DNA of 64,000 nt from Tragulus kanchil (GCA_022376925.1 JAIOJX010000003.1:34172874-34236873); one strand, 5' to 3'; shown: positions 1 to 10,673, counted from the first letter of the stretch. Made by a program: numbers and translations. The notes: generated from the letters alone by a model not told the origin.

Positions 1-54
1 TAGTTGATTCGTACAATGATTAAAATTTCCTTTGGAAACATTTTCACTTATCAC

Positions 55-58
<4 letters not shown>

Positions 59-90
<32 letters not shown>
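59..90. repeat. (CA)n microsatellite
   Basis: About 16 uninterrupted CA units. The reading frames crossing it encode only HTHT or VCVC runs, an artefact of the dinucleotide. Likely polymorphic in length. Confidence 0.97.
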
Positions 91-91
<1 letters not shown>

Positions 92-420
92 TTAAAATTG
101 ATCCCAGAACAAGTACTGCAATCATAATCCCAAGTAATCCCATTACTTTATCACACGGAGTTTCTGTCAGAAATCGTCTCAAAACCGAGAGTGATGATTC
201 ATCATCTTCTACAAGTAAGAGAAAAAACAGCAAGAAGGTGGAAAGGAAACTTCTTCCTCCTAAACTCATCCAATCCATTGATTGCCATCTTTGCAGCTTT
301 AATGAACACAACCCAGAGCGTCAATTTCCTGATTCCCATCTTCAAGGTGACTGTCAATGTCAAGGAGCGCTTTCAGGCTTCCCTTGGTCACCTGCAGTTG
401 AATGTCAGTCCACCAGTGGG

Positions 421-725
421 AGCGTCCTTTCGTTTCACTGCTTTGTGAACTCTCTGCGGCAGCGCTTGCAGAAGTCGCTGCACCGGGCCGGAGCCGTCGG
501 GTCAAGGATCTCCTCTGCAAGCAACCGACAGAAGCACGGCTCGTAGCCCCGCTTGCTGTGGACTCTGCCTCGGTCAGCCCGTTTCTGGCGGCCACGCCCT
601 CGGATGGCGTCACTTCTCGGGGGCGTGGCTTTATGGGAAGACGCAATTACGCACTAGGAAGGCGGGGAAGGCGACGTAGGAACCTTTTAAAGAAGGGTGT
701 AGAAGGTGACGCGGCTTCCCGGTTG
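421..725. promoter_or_regulatory. CpG island with promoter-like motifs
   Basis: I count about 29 CpG dinucleotides in 300 bases, far above the CpG-poor surroundings. Visible motifs are a GC/KLF-type box (gggggcgtggc, 619-629), a second GC box (ggcgggg, 661-667), a CRE half-site-like tgacgc (708-713) and a TATA-like ccttttaaag (683-692). A donor-like aag|gtaaag lies at 732-740 on the plus strand, and a donor-like cag|gtgacc on the minus strand near 391-399, so direction is undecided. The minus frame 646-299 (115 codons) and the plus frame 402-806 are open but match no family I recognise; open frames are expected in GC-rich DNA. Best call: an orphan promoter or first-exon region. Confidence 0.6.
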
Positions 726-739
726 TTTAAGAAGGTAAA

Positions 740-863
740 GAATTTGCCTGCAGGGTGGAGGGCGCGGCCACCCACTCCAGTATTCTTGCCTGGTGAGTCC
801 CCATGAACAGAGGAGCCTGGTCGGCTGCAGCCCATGGCGTTGCAGAGTTGGCACGACTAAGCG
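740..863 (+). mobile_element. Bov-tA-type SINE, internally deleted
   Basis: A short piece of the SINE left half (gaatttgcctgcag) is joined to the right half (cccactccagtattcttgcc through the cacgactaagcg end). The middle of the element is missing. It lies immediately downstream of the CpG island. A copy made by duplication 1 lies at 1824-1946. Confidence 0.8.
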
Positions 864-1063
864 TAGGACAGCCTCGGAGATGCTGAAGATAAGAGAGAAA
901 AGATGGAAAGAGGGAGAAAGCACCACAGTTGAGCCTGAGCAGCAGAACTGAGTCTGAGAGTGTACTGCCGACTAAGGACGGATTTGATGTGGTAAGAGCA
1001 CTGTTACAGCGGTTCTCTAGGAAAGAATGCGCAACTGGTTTGCCGTGCCTTGTTCCAGTGGAC

Positions 1064-1276
1064 CTTTTTAAAAAAATTTTTATGTTTTGGCCTTTTTTAC
1101 TTGATTTTTTGTTGATTTATTTCCATCTATCTTCATTCTTTGGCCTGTGTGGGCCTCCCATCACAGTGGCCTCTTTTGTTTCAGAGCGCAGACTCTGGGC
1201 GCATGGGCACCAGAGCGCTGGCTCGTGGTTTGGGCACACAGGTCTAGGTGCCTTACTGCATGTTGCATGTTCCTGG
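1064..1276 (-). mobile_element. GC-rich tRNA-Glu-type SINE, cut off by duplication junction
   Basis: Reverse-strand SINE body beginning with a T-rich tail. It ends abruptly at 1276 instead of at the expected ccagggaagcccc head, because the duplication junction cuts it. The complete version is at 2147-2430. Confidence 0.8.
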
Positions 1277-1504
1277 AAATGGAAACATCATCTTCTACAA
1301 GTAAGAGAAAACAGCAAGAAGGTGGAAAGGAAACTTCTTCCTCCTAAACTCATCCAATCCATTGATTGCCATCTTTGCAGCTTTAATGAACACAACCCAG
1401 AGCGTCAATTTCCTGATTCCCATCTTCAAGGTGACTGTCAATGTCAAGGAGCGCTTTCAGGCTTCCCTTGGTCACCTGCAGTTGAATGTCAGTCCACCAG
1501 TGGG

Positions 1505-1809
1505 AGCGTCCTTTCGTTTCACTGCTTTGTGAACTCTCTGCGGCAGCGCTTGCAGAAGTCGCTGCACCGGGCCGGAGCCGTCGGGTCAAGGATCTCCTCT
1601 GCAAGCAACCGACAGAAGCACGGCTCGTAGCCCCGCTTGCTGTGGACTCTGCCTCGGTCAGCCCGTTTCTGGCGGCCACGCCCTCGGATGGCGTCACTTC
1701 TCGGGGGCGTGGCTTTATGGGAAGACGCAATTACGCACTAGGAAGGCGGGGAAGGCGACGTAGGAACCTTTTAAAGAAGGGTGTAGAAGGTGACGCGGCT
1801 TCCCGGTTG
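1505..1809. promoter_or_regulatory. Second copy of the CpG island
   Basis: Near-identical to 421-725 at an offset of 1084, including both GC boxes. It should not be read as an independent promoter unless the duplication is shown to be real. Confidence 0.6.
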
Positions 1810-1823
1810 TTTAAGAAGGTAAA

Positions 1824-1946
1824 GAATTTGCCTGCAGGGTGGAGGCGGGGCCACCCACTCCAGTATTCTTGCCTGGTGAGTCCCCATGAACAGAGGAGCC
1901 TGGTCGGCTGCAGCCCATGGCGTTGCAGAGTTGGCACGACTAAGCG
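1824..1946 (+). mobile_element. Copy of the internally deleted Bov-tA SINE
   Basis: Duplicate of the element at 740-863. It carries the same internal deletion, so the deletion predates or is independent of the duplication. One small difference is ggcgggg here against ggcgcgg in the first copy. Confidence 0.8.
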
Positions 1947-2146
1947 TAGGACAGCCTCGGAGATGCTGAAGATAAGAGAGAAAAGATGGAAAGAGGGAGA
2001 AAGCACCACAGTTGAGCCTGAGCAGCAGAACTGAGTCTGAGAGTGTACTGCCGACTAAGGACGGATTTGATGTGGTAAGAGCACTGTTACAGCGGTTCTC
2101 TAGGAAAGAATGCGCAACTGGTTTGCCGTGCCTTGTTCCAGTGGAC

Positions 2147-2430
2147 CTTTTTAAAAAAATTTTTATGTTTTGGCCTTTTTTACTTGATTTTTTGTTGATT
2201 TATTTCCATCTATCTTCATTCTTTGGCCTGTGTGGGCCTCCCATCACAGTGGCCTCTTTTGTTTCAGAGCGCAGACTCTGGGCGCATGGGCACCAGAGCG
2301 CTGGCTCGTAATTGGACACACAGGTCTAGGTGCCTTACTGCATGTTGCATGTTCCTGGGCCAGGGATTGAACCGGTGCCCCTTGCAGTGCAAGGCGGACT
2401 CTTTACCCACTGTACCACCAGGGAAGCCCC
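2147..2430 (-). mobile_element. GC-rich tRNA-Glu-type SINE
   Basis: Reverse-strand element of about 285 bp. The T-rich tail is on the left and the head (ccaccagggaagcccc) ends at 2430. A box-B-like run (gggattgaaccggt) marks the tRNA-derived part. It belongs to the same family as the elements at 9530-9860, 35300-35540 and 36888-37135, which share a ttggacacac motif in the body. Confidence 0.8.
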
Positions 2431-2840
2431 AGTGGGCCGTGTTTTGTCAGAGCTCTCTACCATGAGCCCTGTCTTGGGTGGCTCTATGGGGCATGACTCA
2501 TAGTTTCAATGAGTTAGACAAAGCTGAGATCCATATGATCAGTTTGGTTCCTTTTCTGTGATTGTGGTTTTTGTTCTGTCTTCCCTCTGGAGGATGAGCA
2601 AAGAGGGTTGTGTAAGCTTCCTGATGGGAGGGACTGACAGTGCAGAAAACTGGGTTTTGCTCTGATGTGCAAGACCATGCTCAGTAAGTCTTTAATCCAG
2701 TTTTCTGCTGGTGGGTGGGACTGTGTTCCCTTCCTTTAGATTGTCCTGAAGCCTTACTAAGGTAGGGGTAATGGTGACCCCCTCCTAAAGGACTTACCAG
2801 CATGTTTTCTATGTCTGTGAGTCTGATTAAGTCTTATAAA
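2431..2840. other. Probable LINE-derived sequence
   Basis: Contains runs (tcatagtttcaatgagttag, tctgtgattgtggtttttgt) that resemble sequence I associate with the upstream part of ruminant L1 elements. I cannot confirm this without a library search. No open frame or splice structure supports a gene. Repeated at 3650-4060 by duplication 2. Confidence 0.35.
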
Positions 2841-2859
2841 CAAGTTCATTTGTGTGGGT

Positions 2860-3249
2860 TTTTTATTTATTTTTTTTTTGATTCTGAGTGTAAGTGATAT
2901 CATATAATGTTTGTCTGACTTACTTGATTTAATATGATAATCTCTGGGTCCACGTGTATTGTTACAAATGGCATTATATTCTTTTTAATGGCCAAGTAAT
3001 ATTCCACTCATTTATGAACCACATCATCTTTATCCTTTCTTGTCAGTGGCTGCCTAGGTTGTTCACATCTTGGCTATTAGAAGTAGTGCTGCTATGAACA
3101 TTGGGGTTTATGTATTGAATGTTTGAAATAGAGCCTTCATATTTTTGGACATATACCCGGGAGTAGTATTGCTGGGTTGTATAACTCGATTTTTAATTTC
3201 TTAAGGAACCTCCATACTGTTCTCTACCAATTCACATTGCCTGTAACAG
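2860..3249 (-). mobile_element. L1 ORF2 3' fragment, antisense
   Basis: Reads as the reverse complement of the L1 ORF2 C-terminal region: attccactcatttatgaacc, cttggctattagaagtagtg, then ggaacctccatactgttctc. It is degenerate and non-coding. Further copies at 4080-4550 and 5293-5692 come from duplications 2 and 3. Confidence 0.85.
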
Positions 3250-3366
3250 GTTGAGCCTGAGCAGCAGAACTGAGTCTGAGTGTACTGCCGACTAAGGACG
3301 GATTTGATGTGGTAAGACCCTTTACTCTAAATGCGCAACTGGTTTGCCGTGCCTTGTTCAGTGGAC

Positions 3367-3649
3367 CTTTTAAAAAAATTTTTATGTTTTGGCCTTTTTT
3401 ACTTGATTTTTTGTTGATTTATTTCCATCTATCTTCATTCTTTGGCCTGTGTGGGCCTCCCATCACAGTGGCCTCTTTTGTTTCAGAGCGCAGACTCTGG
3501 GCGCATGGGCACCAGAGCGCTGGCTCGTAATTGGACACACAGGTCTAGGTGCCTTACTGCATGTTGCATGTTCCTGGGCCAGGGATTGAACCGGTGCCCC
3601 TTGCAGTGCAAGGCGGACTCTTTACCCACTGTACCACCAGGGAAGCCCC
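3367..3649 (-). mobile_element. Copy of the GC-rich tRNA-type SINE
   Basis: Duplicate of 2147-2430 created by duplication 2, essentially identical. Confidence 0.8.
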
Positions 3650-4079
3650 AGTGGGCCGTGTTTTGTCAGAGCTCTCTACCATGAGCCCTGTCTTGGGTGG
3701 CTCTATGGGGCATGACTCATAGTTTCAATGAGTTAGACAAAGCTGAGATCCATATGATCAGTTTGGTTCCTTTTCTGTGATTGTGGTTTTTGTTCTGTCT
3801 TCCCTCTGGAGGATGAGCAAAGAGGGTTGTGTAAGCTTCCTGATGGGAGGGACTGACAGTGCAGAAAACTGGGTTTTGCTCTGATGTGCAAGACCATGCT
3901 CAGTAAGTCTTTAATCCAGTTTTCTGCTGGTGGGTGGGACTGTGTTCCCTTCCTTTAGATTGTCCTGAAGCCTTACTAAGGTAGGGGTAATGGTGACCCC
4001 CTCCTAAAGGACTTACCAGCATGTTTTCTATGTCTGTGAGTCTGATTAAGTCTTATAAACAAGTTCATTTGTGTGGGTT

Positions 4080-4550
4080 TTTTATTTATTTTTTTTTTGA
4101 TTCTGAGTGTAAGTGATATCATATAATGTTTGTCTGACTTACTTGATTTAATATGATAATCTCTGGGTCCACGTGTATTGTTACAAATGGCATTATATTC
4201 TTTTTAATGGCCAAGTAATATTCCACTCATTTATGAACCACATCATCTTTATCCTTTCTTGTCAGTGGCTGCCTAGGTTGTTCACATCTTGGCTATTAGA
4301 AGTAGTGCTGCTATGAACATTGGGGTTTATGTATTGAATGTTTGAAATAGAGCCTTCATATTTTTGGACATATACCCGGGAGTAGTATTGCTGGGTTGTA
4401 TAACTCGATTTTTAATTTCTTAAGGAACCTCCATACTGTTCTCTACCAATTCACATTGCCAGTAACAGGTAGGAAGACTCCCATTTCTCCACATCCTCTC
4501 TAACATTTATTATTTGTGGACTTTTCAGTGATGACCATTCTGACTGGTTA
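4080..4550 (-). mobile_element. L1 ORF2 3' fragment, antisense (longer copy)
   Basis: Same fragment as 2860-3249. Past the duplication end it continues into the next stretch of L1 (ctccacatcctctctaacat, tgatgaccattctgactgg), so this copy shows the uninterrupted genomic order. Confidence 0.85.
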
Positions 4551-5292
4551 TCATGCTTCAGTTAGAGTTGAGTCCTGGCTCCTCTTCCTCGGTGCATCTC
4601 TTTCTGTTCGTTCTTCTGATAAACAAAATCATGCTGTTGGTATTCATGGCCATCAGTGTCTTTTAGCATCTTAATCATAAAGAGAACCAGTGGTAGAAAC
4701 ATGAAGCTTGTCCTCACTCTTCACTTGGCCTGTACAAGGCTTGCAGGTGGGAAAACTCAAGTTATATTTTCTTTGTAGAATCTAAGGATATGGCACATTG
4801 CAGAATTCTGTGTATATAGCAGACTTGCAAACTGAACTGTGCTGATGAATGAATGAGTTGATGGGCAGCATTCGGCCTCAACAGAAGGGCAGTTTCAGTG
4901 GATTTCCACTCGTGACTTCCTTGTTTTACTCTTCATGTGTAACAAGGGTATCTGTCCACATGTAGGTTCTAAGTCAAATAGAATAAAGTCGTTTCTAAGA
5001 AATCCAATATGATGAGTGTGTTCAGAGTTTTTCGAACTTTGAGCAGTGTATAAAGTCACATGTTCCAATTGTGACTGTGTCTGTTTCCCTTAGAGAAGAC
5101 CCAGGTGTAGGGTGGCTGCTGGATTCAAGCTGTGCTCACCTGCCTGACCACCTGCTTCTTGTTGGTGACTAGAGTTAGGTCTGGGTGCTAGTGAAATAAA
5201 ATATTGATGAAAATCGCACTGAAAATATGTTAAAGCAACATATTTCGAAATGTATGTAGTGCTCTTTGAAGTGAAATAATGGTTTTAAGAGA
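4551..5292. other. Unique non-coding sequence
   Basis: No repeat or exon recognised and no open frame above the noise level. Repeated at 5693-6434. Confidence 0.5.
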
Positions 5293-5692
5293 ACTTGATT
5301 TAATATGATATTTGGTATTTGTTACAAATGGCCTTATATTCTTTTTAATGGCCAAGTAATATTCCACTCATTTATGAACCACATCATCTTTATCCTTTCT
5401 TGTCAGTGGCTGCCTAGGTTGTTCACATCTTGGCTATTAGAAGTAGTGCTGCTATGAACATTGGGGTTTATGTATTGAATGTTTGAAATAGAGCCTTCAT
5501 ATTTTTGGACATATACCCGGGAGTAGTATTGCTGGGTTGTATAACTCGATTTTTAATTTCTTAAGGAACCTCCATACTGTTCTCTACCAATTCACATTGC
5601 CAGTAACAGGTAGGAAGACTCCCATTTCTCCACATCCTCTCTAACATTTATTATTTGTGGACTTTTCAGTGATGACCATTCTGACTGGTTAT
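5293..5692 (-). mobile_element. L1 ORF2 3' fragment, third copy
   Basis: Duplicate of part of 4141-4550 with a damaged left edge at the junction. Confidence 0.8.
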
Positions 5693-6320
5693 CATGCTTC
5701 AGTTAGAGTTGAGTCCTGGCTCCTCTTCCTCGGTGCATCTCTTTCTGTTCGTTCTTCTGATAAACAAAATCATGCTGTTGGTATTCATGGCCATCAGTGT
5801 CTTTTAGCATCTTAATCATAAAGAGAACCAGTGGTAGAAACATGAAGCTTGTCCTCACTCTTCACTTGGCCTGTACAAGGCTTGCAGGTGGGAAAACTCA
5901 AGTTATATTTTCTTTGTAGAATCTAAGGATATGGCACATTGCAGAATTCTGTGTATATAGCAGACTTGCAAACTGAACTGTGCTGATGAATGAATGAGTT
6001 GATGGGCAGCATTCGGCCTCAACAGAAGGGCAGTTTCAGTGGATTTCCACTCGTGACTTCCTTGTTTTACTCTTCATGTGTAACAAGGGTATCTGTCCAC
6101 ATGTAGGTTCTAAGTCAAATAGAATAAAGTCGTTTCTAAGAAATCCAATATGATGAGTGTGTTCAGAGTTTTTCGAACTTTGAGCAGTGTATAAAGTCAC
6201 ATGTTCCAATTGTGACTGTGTCTGTTTCCCTTAGAGAAGACCCAGGTGTAGGGTGGCTGCTGGATTCAAGCTGTGCTCACCTGCCTGACCACCTGCTTCT
6301 TGTTGGTGACTAGAGTTAGG

Positions 6321-8526
6321 TCTGGGTGCTAGTGAAATAAAATATTGATGAAAATCGCACTGAAAATATGTTAAAGCAACATATTTCGAAATGTATGTAG
6401 TGCTCTTTGAAGTGAAATAATGGTTTTAAGAGAATGCTTAAAGATGTTAGTATATCTTTTCAGTGATAGATTTTTTGACAATGGAAATTCCTAACCTCAC
6501 CCAACAACATAGATTAACTATAGGGTTTATTAATTTTCCAATTTAAGAATAATTTAATAATAACAGTATAGAAAATATCTGCTACAAGAACTGCATTTTG
6601 GGGGTGAATCTCTTTAACATTGGAATGACCTAATAAAGATGCATGAGGCTATTATAAGATTTATACAATGCTAAATATTTTTAGATTGATTTCAACATGA
6701 GAGACTGGAGAGCATTCCTTCAGAAGTCTCAGGAGAACCATTTTAGCATATTTCTGATAAAGACCCCCCTGTGCGTACAATAAACAACCTCACATGTAAT
6801 ATCACTTGGACATTTAATCTAGTTATCTTTTAACCTTTATGAAATCTTAAAGCTAGATTTCAAACTCAATAAAGAAAGTAAAGTGGGTGTGTTTGTGTTT
6901 GAATATAATATTGATCTTAGAGTCTTTCCTTAGAATAACCAGCTCTATTTTCAATAAAGACAGAAAGGAGAAAGATATGATAGACATAAATGGATATATA
7001 TCTACATAATCACAAGTCTTTATACAGGAGGTCACTGATCTGGCCATTTGGCAAGGATCTATTTTGTAAGAAAATAATATTTTAATGGTAGCTTGTTTAC
7101 AGTATTTTATATTTATGGAATATGGGTGGAGGACTGATACAGGATGAATGGCTAGATGGAGCTGGCTTTCTATAAGTCACAAGCTTTTTCACTGTTAGAC
7201 AAGAAAACTTTGATGGTTAGTGCAGATCCTGTTCTGAAGAGGAAAAATAGGGAATGTTGAACTGTTCTCTCTGGTAAACCAGTAATGACAGGTTCTGTTA
7301 AAGACAGAAACAGAATAAATTGGCACTTAATTGAATACCACCATGCAAAGATTGGCAAGGGCTTGCTCTCCTACAAGAAGTATCTTGTCATAAGCATCCA
7401 AGATCACAACATGTACTAAAGGAGTTTTTTAGTTTCTGGGTGCTAGTGAAATAAAATATTGATGAAAATCGCACTGAAAATATGTTAAAGCAACATATTT
7501 CGAAATGTATGTAGTGCTCTTTGAAGTGAAATAATGGTTTTAAGAGAATGCTTAAAGATGTTAGTATATCTTTTCAGTGATAGATTTTTTGACAATGGAA
7601 ATTCCTAACCTCACCCAACAACATAGATTAACTATAGGGTTTATTAATTTTCCAATTTAAGAATAATTTAATAATAACAGTATAGAAAATATCTGCTACA
7701 AGAACTGCATTTTGGGGGTGAATCTCTTTAACATTGGAATGACCTAATAAAGATGCATGAGGCTATTATAAGATTTATACAATGCTAAATATTTTTAGAT
7801 TGATTTCAACATGAGAGACTGGAGAGCATTCCTTCAGAAGTCTCAGGAGAACCATTTTAGCATATTTCTGATAAAGACCCCCCTGTGCGTACAATAAACA
7901 ACCTCACATGTAATATCACTTGGACATTTAATCTAGTTATCTTTTAACCTTTATGAAATCTTAAAGCTAGATTTCAAACTCAATAAAGAAAGTAAAGTGG
8001 GTGTGTTTGTGTTTGAATATAATATTGATCTTAGAGTCTTTCCTTAGAATAACCAGCTCTATTTTCAATAAAGACAGAAAGGAGAAAGATATGATAGACA
8101 TAAATGGATATATATCTACATAATCACAAGTCTTTATACAGGAGGTCACTGATCTGGCCATTTGGCAAGGATCTATTTTGTAAGAAAATAATATTTTAAT
8201 GGTAGCTTGTTTACAGTATTTTATATTTATGGAATATGGGTGGAGGACTGATACAGGATGAATGGCTAGATGGAGCTGGCTTTCTATAAGTCACAAGCTT
8301 TTTCACTGTTAGACAAGAAAACTTTGATGGTTAGTGCAGATCCTGTTCTGAAGAGGAAAAATAGGGAATGTTGAACTGTTCTCTCTGGTAAACCAGTAAT
8401 GACAGGTTCTGTTAAAGACAGAAACAGAATAAATTGGCACTTAATTGAATACCACCATGCAAAGATTGGCAAGGGGCTTGCTCTCCTACAAGAAGTATCT
8501 TGTCATAAGCATCCAAGATCACAACA
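6321..8526 (+). repeat. Tandem direct duplication 4 (~1.11 kb unit)
   Basis: Positions 6321-7411 are repeated at 7435-8526, separated by 23 bases that belong to neither flank in an obvious way. The unit is AT-rich unique DNA. The stretch from 6321 to 6434 also lies in duplication 3. Confidence 0.95.
6435..7411. other. Unique AT-rich non-coding sequence
   Basis: No recognisable element. Two short minus-strand frames (about 62-64 codons) recur in the second copy only because of the duplication. Repeated at 7549-8526. Confidence 0.5.
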
Positions 8527-9524
8527 GAATCCTAAATATAAACCAACCCTAAACCTTATCTGTTTGCCTTACTACTAGGTAGCTAGACTCAGTTGGTGAG
8601 ATTGTTTGATTAGAATATCTAGAGAGATATATATATACAGCATGTTCAATCTCTTATAGATTTATTTCTGATTGCTTTCTATTTTTACAAATTTCATTTT
8701 ATACATAATGGAGAGCTTTTTTTTTTTTTTTTTTATGAGTTAAGTTAGACTCCAAACTATGTCATTTAAATTTAGAGAGCAGATGCCTCATACTGCTTAG
8801 CTTTGCTAAAGATCAAACACTTGTAAAACTTCCCACCTTCTCTCTTTATCCCTGAAAATTTTCAGCTACATTGAATTTTAGGTTCTGGGAATTTCTGTAG
8901 CACAAATGACAGTGTTTTTCATGATTTTCTATTGAGACCATACTGCATTTAAGGTCCTCTTGTACTTTCTTGAAGAGGATCTCAGAGCCCTCTTAGCATT
9001 TTCTAGGGAAAATCTCCCCTTGAGAGAGGAAAAAATGTATTATCCAGGCTACTTATTCACATATTTTTCACACTTTTTTTTTTTTTTTTTTTTAGGGGTA
9101 GGAAAAAAGTCCAGAAGCAAGACCACATAAATTCACTAGATTTACATGTCCAGTTTATCATAGTGACTCTTTTGAGCTTTCTTGTATTGAGTTTTGGATA
9201 TTCTCTCTCAGTTGTGGTCAGTGGATGGTCTGTGAATGGTTGGGGGTTCACCTAGATCCTCAGGAACCCACATAGTCACTACTAACGACATAATAGTCCT
9301 AAGACAGTGTTTTCAATATTTTATAGATAACTGAGGTATATTAACATTATAAGAGTTTATTGGGACAAAACCCCAAATTGAGCAGCATCAGACTAGATGT
9401 GGTTAGATGTGCTCTGTGAACAGGAGCTAGAGGCAAGACTTATCTTGGAAGCAAAGCAAATATTTGATTGGTGAAGGGATTACTTTATTTGAGAAAGTCT
9501 AGTTGATTGTTTATGATTGATTAT
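8527..9524. other. Unique sequence with two poly-T tracts
   Basis: Holds oligo-T runs at 8717-8734 and 9074-9093, either of which could be the tail of a decayed antisense retroposon. The flanking sequence was not assignable. A stretch near 9345-9480 (gagtttattgggacaaaacc) may be an old LTR or LINE remnant, but I cannot name it. Confidence 0.4.
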
Positions 9525-9529
9525 CCTTA

Positions 9530-9860
9530 GATTTTTTTTTTTTTAAAGATTTATTTATTTATTTTGGGCGGGGGTCTGGTTGGGGAGGGAGGGGAGCCGG
9601 CAGGCCACTTCTATTGGTCTTTCTCTATTTTCATTCGTCTTGGTTCTGTGGCTCCTGTGGGCCTCCCATCGCGATGGTGTCTGTTGTCGCAGAGCACTGG
9701 CTCTGGGCGCATGCGCCCCAGAGCTCCGGCTCTGTGATTGGACACATCAGTCCAGCTGCTCCGCGGCACGTGGGATCTTCCCAGGCCAGGGATCTAACCG
9801 GCGCCCCTTGCACTGCAAGGCAGTGAGTGTCCTTATCCACTGGACCATCAGGGGAAGCCC
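9530..9860 (-). mobile_element. GC-rich tRNA-Glu-type SINE, well preserved
   Basis: About 330 bp. Oligo-T and (attt)n tail on the left, head ccatcaggggaagccc at the right. CpG sites are unusually well kept (catcgcgatgg, gcgcatgcgcccc, ctccgcggcacgtggg), which fits recent insertion. A box-B-like gggatctaacc is present. Short frames across it are spurious. Confidence 0.82.
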
Positions 9861-10079
9861 TCTTTTGCGTGTTGAGAGCGCTGTTCCAGGTGCTGGAGAG
9901 TTGATGGTGAGCACACTGTTTTGTCCCTGTTTGTCTCTTTGTGGGAGAAGGTGAAAAACTAGAACAGGGAAAAATACGTATGTCTCTAAAAATCAGTAGG
10001 TAAAAAGGAAGAAAATAGAATATTTGAATAACAATCAGCATGCTTGATTTATTATATATCTAAAACATGATAACATATA

Positions 10080-10625
10080 CTTTCTTTTCAAAATACATAG
10101 AACATTACAAAAATTGATGATATATTGACAGGTAAAAGCACAAAAAAACTCCCAAAGCTGAAATGGTACTGGTTACAGTATTTGTTCATAGTACAAATAA
10201 TATTAGAAAGAAACATGAAAAAAATAGTTCTAAGAACCCCTAAAAAATATTATACCACTAAATGTTAGACTCTTACAAAATTAGTGGTTTTTACTGCTGT
10301 ATATTAAGAAAGACTCAGAGAGAGATAAGAGAGTGTATGTAGACCAAGGTCGAAGAAAATGACAAGGGCAGTTTAATGGATGAGTTCTATCAGTCCTTTT
10401 TGGAAAAAAGACTCGAACAAAAAGAAACCGTTCCGGAAAAAAATAAAAACACTTTCCACTTTATTCAACAAGGATAAACTTGGTGTCCAAATTAGACAAG
10501 CCTACTTCCTAAAAGAAAACTGTACAATTTAACTTACAAACATAGATATCAAAACTTTAAACAGTGCCAAATCAAATTCAGAATGTATTACCATAACCAA
10601 GTAGGATTTATCTTAAGAACATAAG
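10080..10625 (+). mobile_element. Old L1 ORF2 fragment, sense
   Basis: Resembles the middle of L1 ORF2: a ttctatcagtcctttttgga-like run, then tagacaagcctacttcc, then aacatagatatcaaaacttt and accataaccaagtaggattt. Frames are broken. Copied at 11216-11761. Confidence 0.65.
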
Positions 10626-10673
10626 TATTAGTCACTATTAGGAGCAAAGCTCTGTTGATTGTTTAGTGCCTTA

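Larger units (their letters stand above)
200..2358 (+). repeat. Tandem direct duplication 1 (~1.08 kb unit)
   Basis: Positions 200-1276 are repeated at 1286-2358 with only a few single-base or short indel differences; nine bases (1277-1285) separate the copies. The unit contains a CpG island, a rearranged SINE and the left part of a second SINE. The first copy breaks off inside that SINE, which is complete only in the second copy. This fits a retained assembly overlap better than a biological insertion. Confidence 0.95.
2011..4469 (+). repeat. Tandem direct duplication 2 (~1.22-1.24 kb unit)
   Basis: Positions 2011-3249 are repeated at 3250-4469 with no spacer. The first 80 bases of the second copy are damaged: a ~30-base run (starting agcactgttacagcggttc) in the first copy is replaced by about ten bases. 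The rest is almost identical. Positions 2011-2358 also belong to duplication 1, so that stretch exists three times (from about 927, 2011 and 3250). Confidence 0.95.
4141..6434 (+). repeat. Tandem direct duplication 3 (~1.14 kb unit)
   Basis: Positions 4141-5292 are repeated at 5293-6434 with no spacer. The second copy starts with a garbled run: the phrase containing ctgggtccacgtg is missing after tttaatatgata. The remainder is essentially identical. Positions 4141-4469 are shared with duplication 2, giving a third copy of that L1 segment. Confidence 0.95.

Noticed and set aside
4..546. 180-codon plus frame, and the related 233-codon frame at 929-1630
   Set aside because: The first begins in a (CA)n tract giving poly-HT. 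The second reads through a duplication junction, a SINE and the CpG island. The shared C-terminal part exists twice only because of duplication 1. No domain recognised.
299..646. 115-codon minus frame in the CpG island as a protein-coding gene
   Set aside because: Open frames are expected in GC-rich sequence. No homology that I recognise, and the identical frame at 1383-1730 is a duplicate rather than a conserved paralogue.
9580..9954. 124-143-codon frames on both strands at 9580-10041 and 10659-11177
   Set aside because: They lie across a SINE. Overlapping open frames on both strands are a compositional effect.
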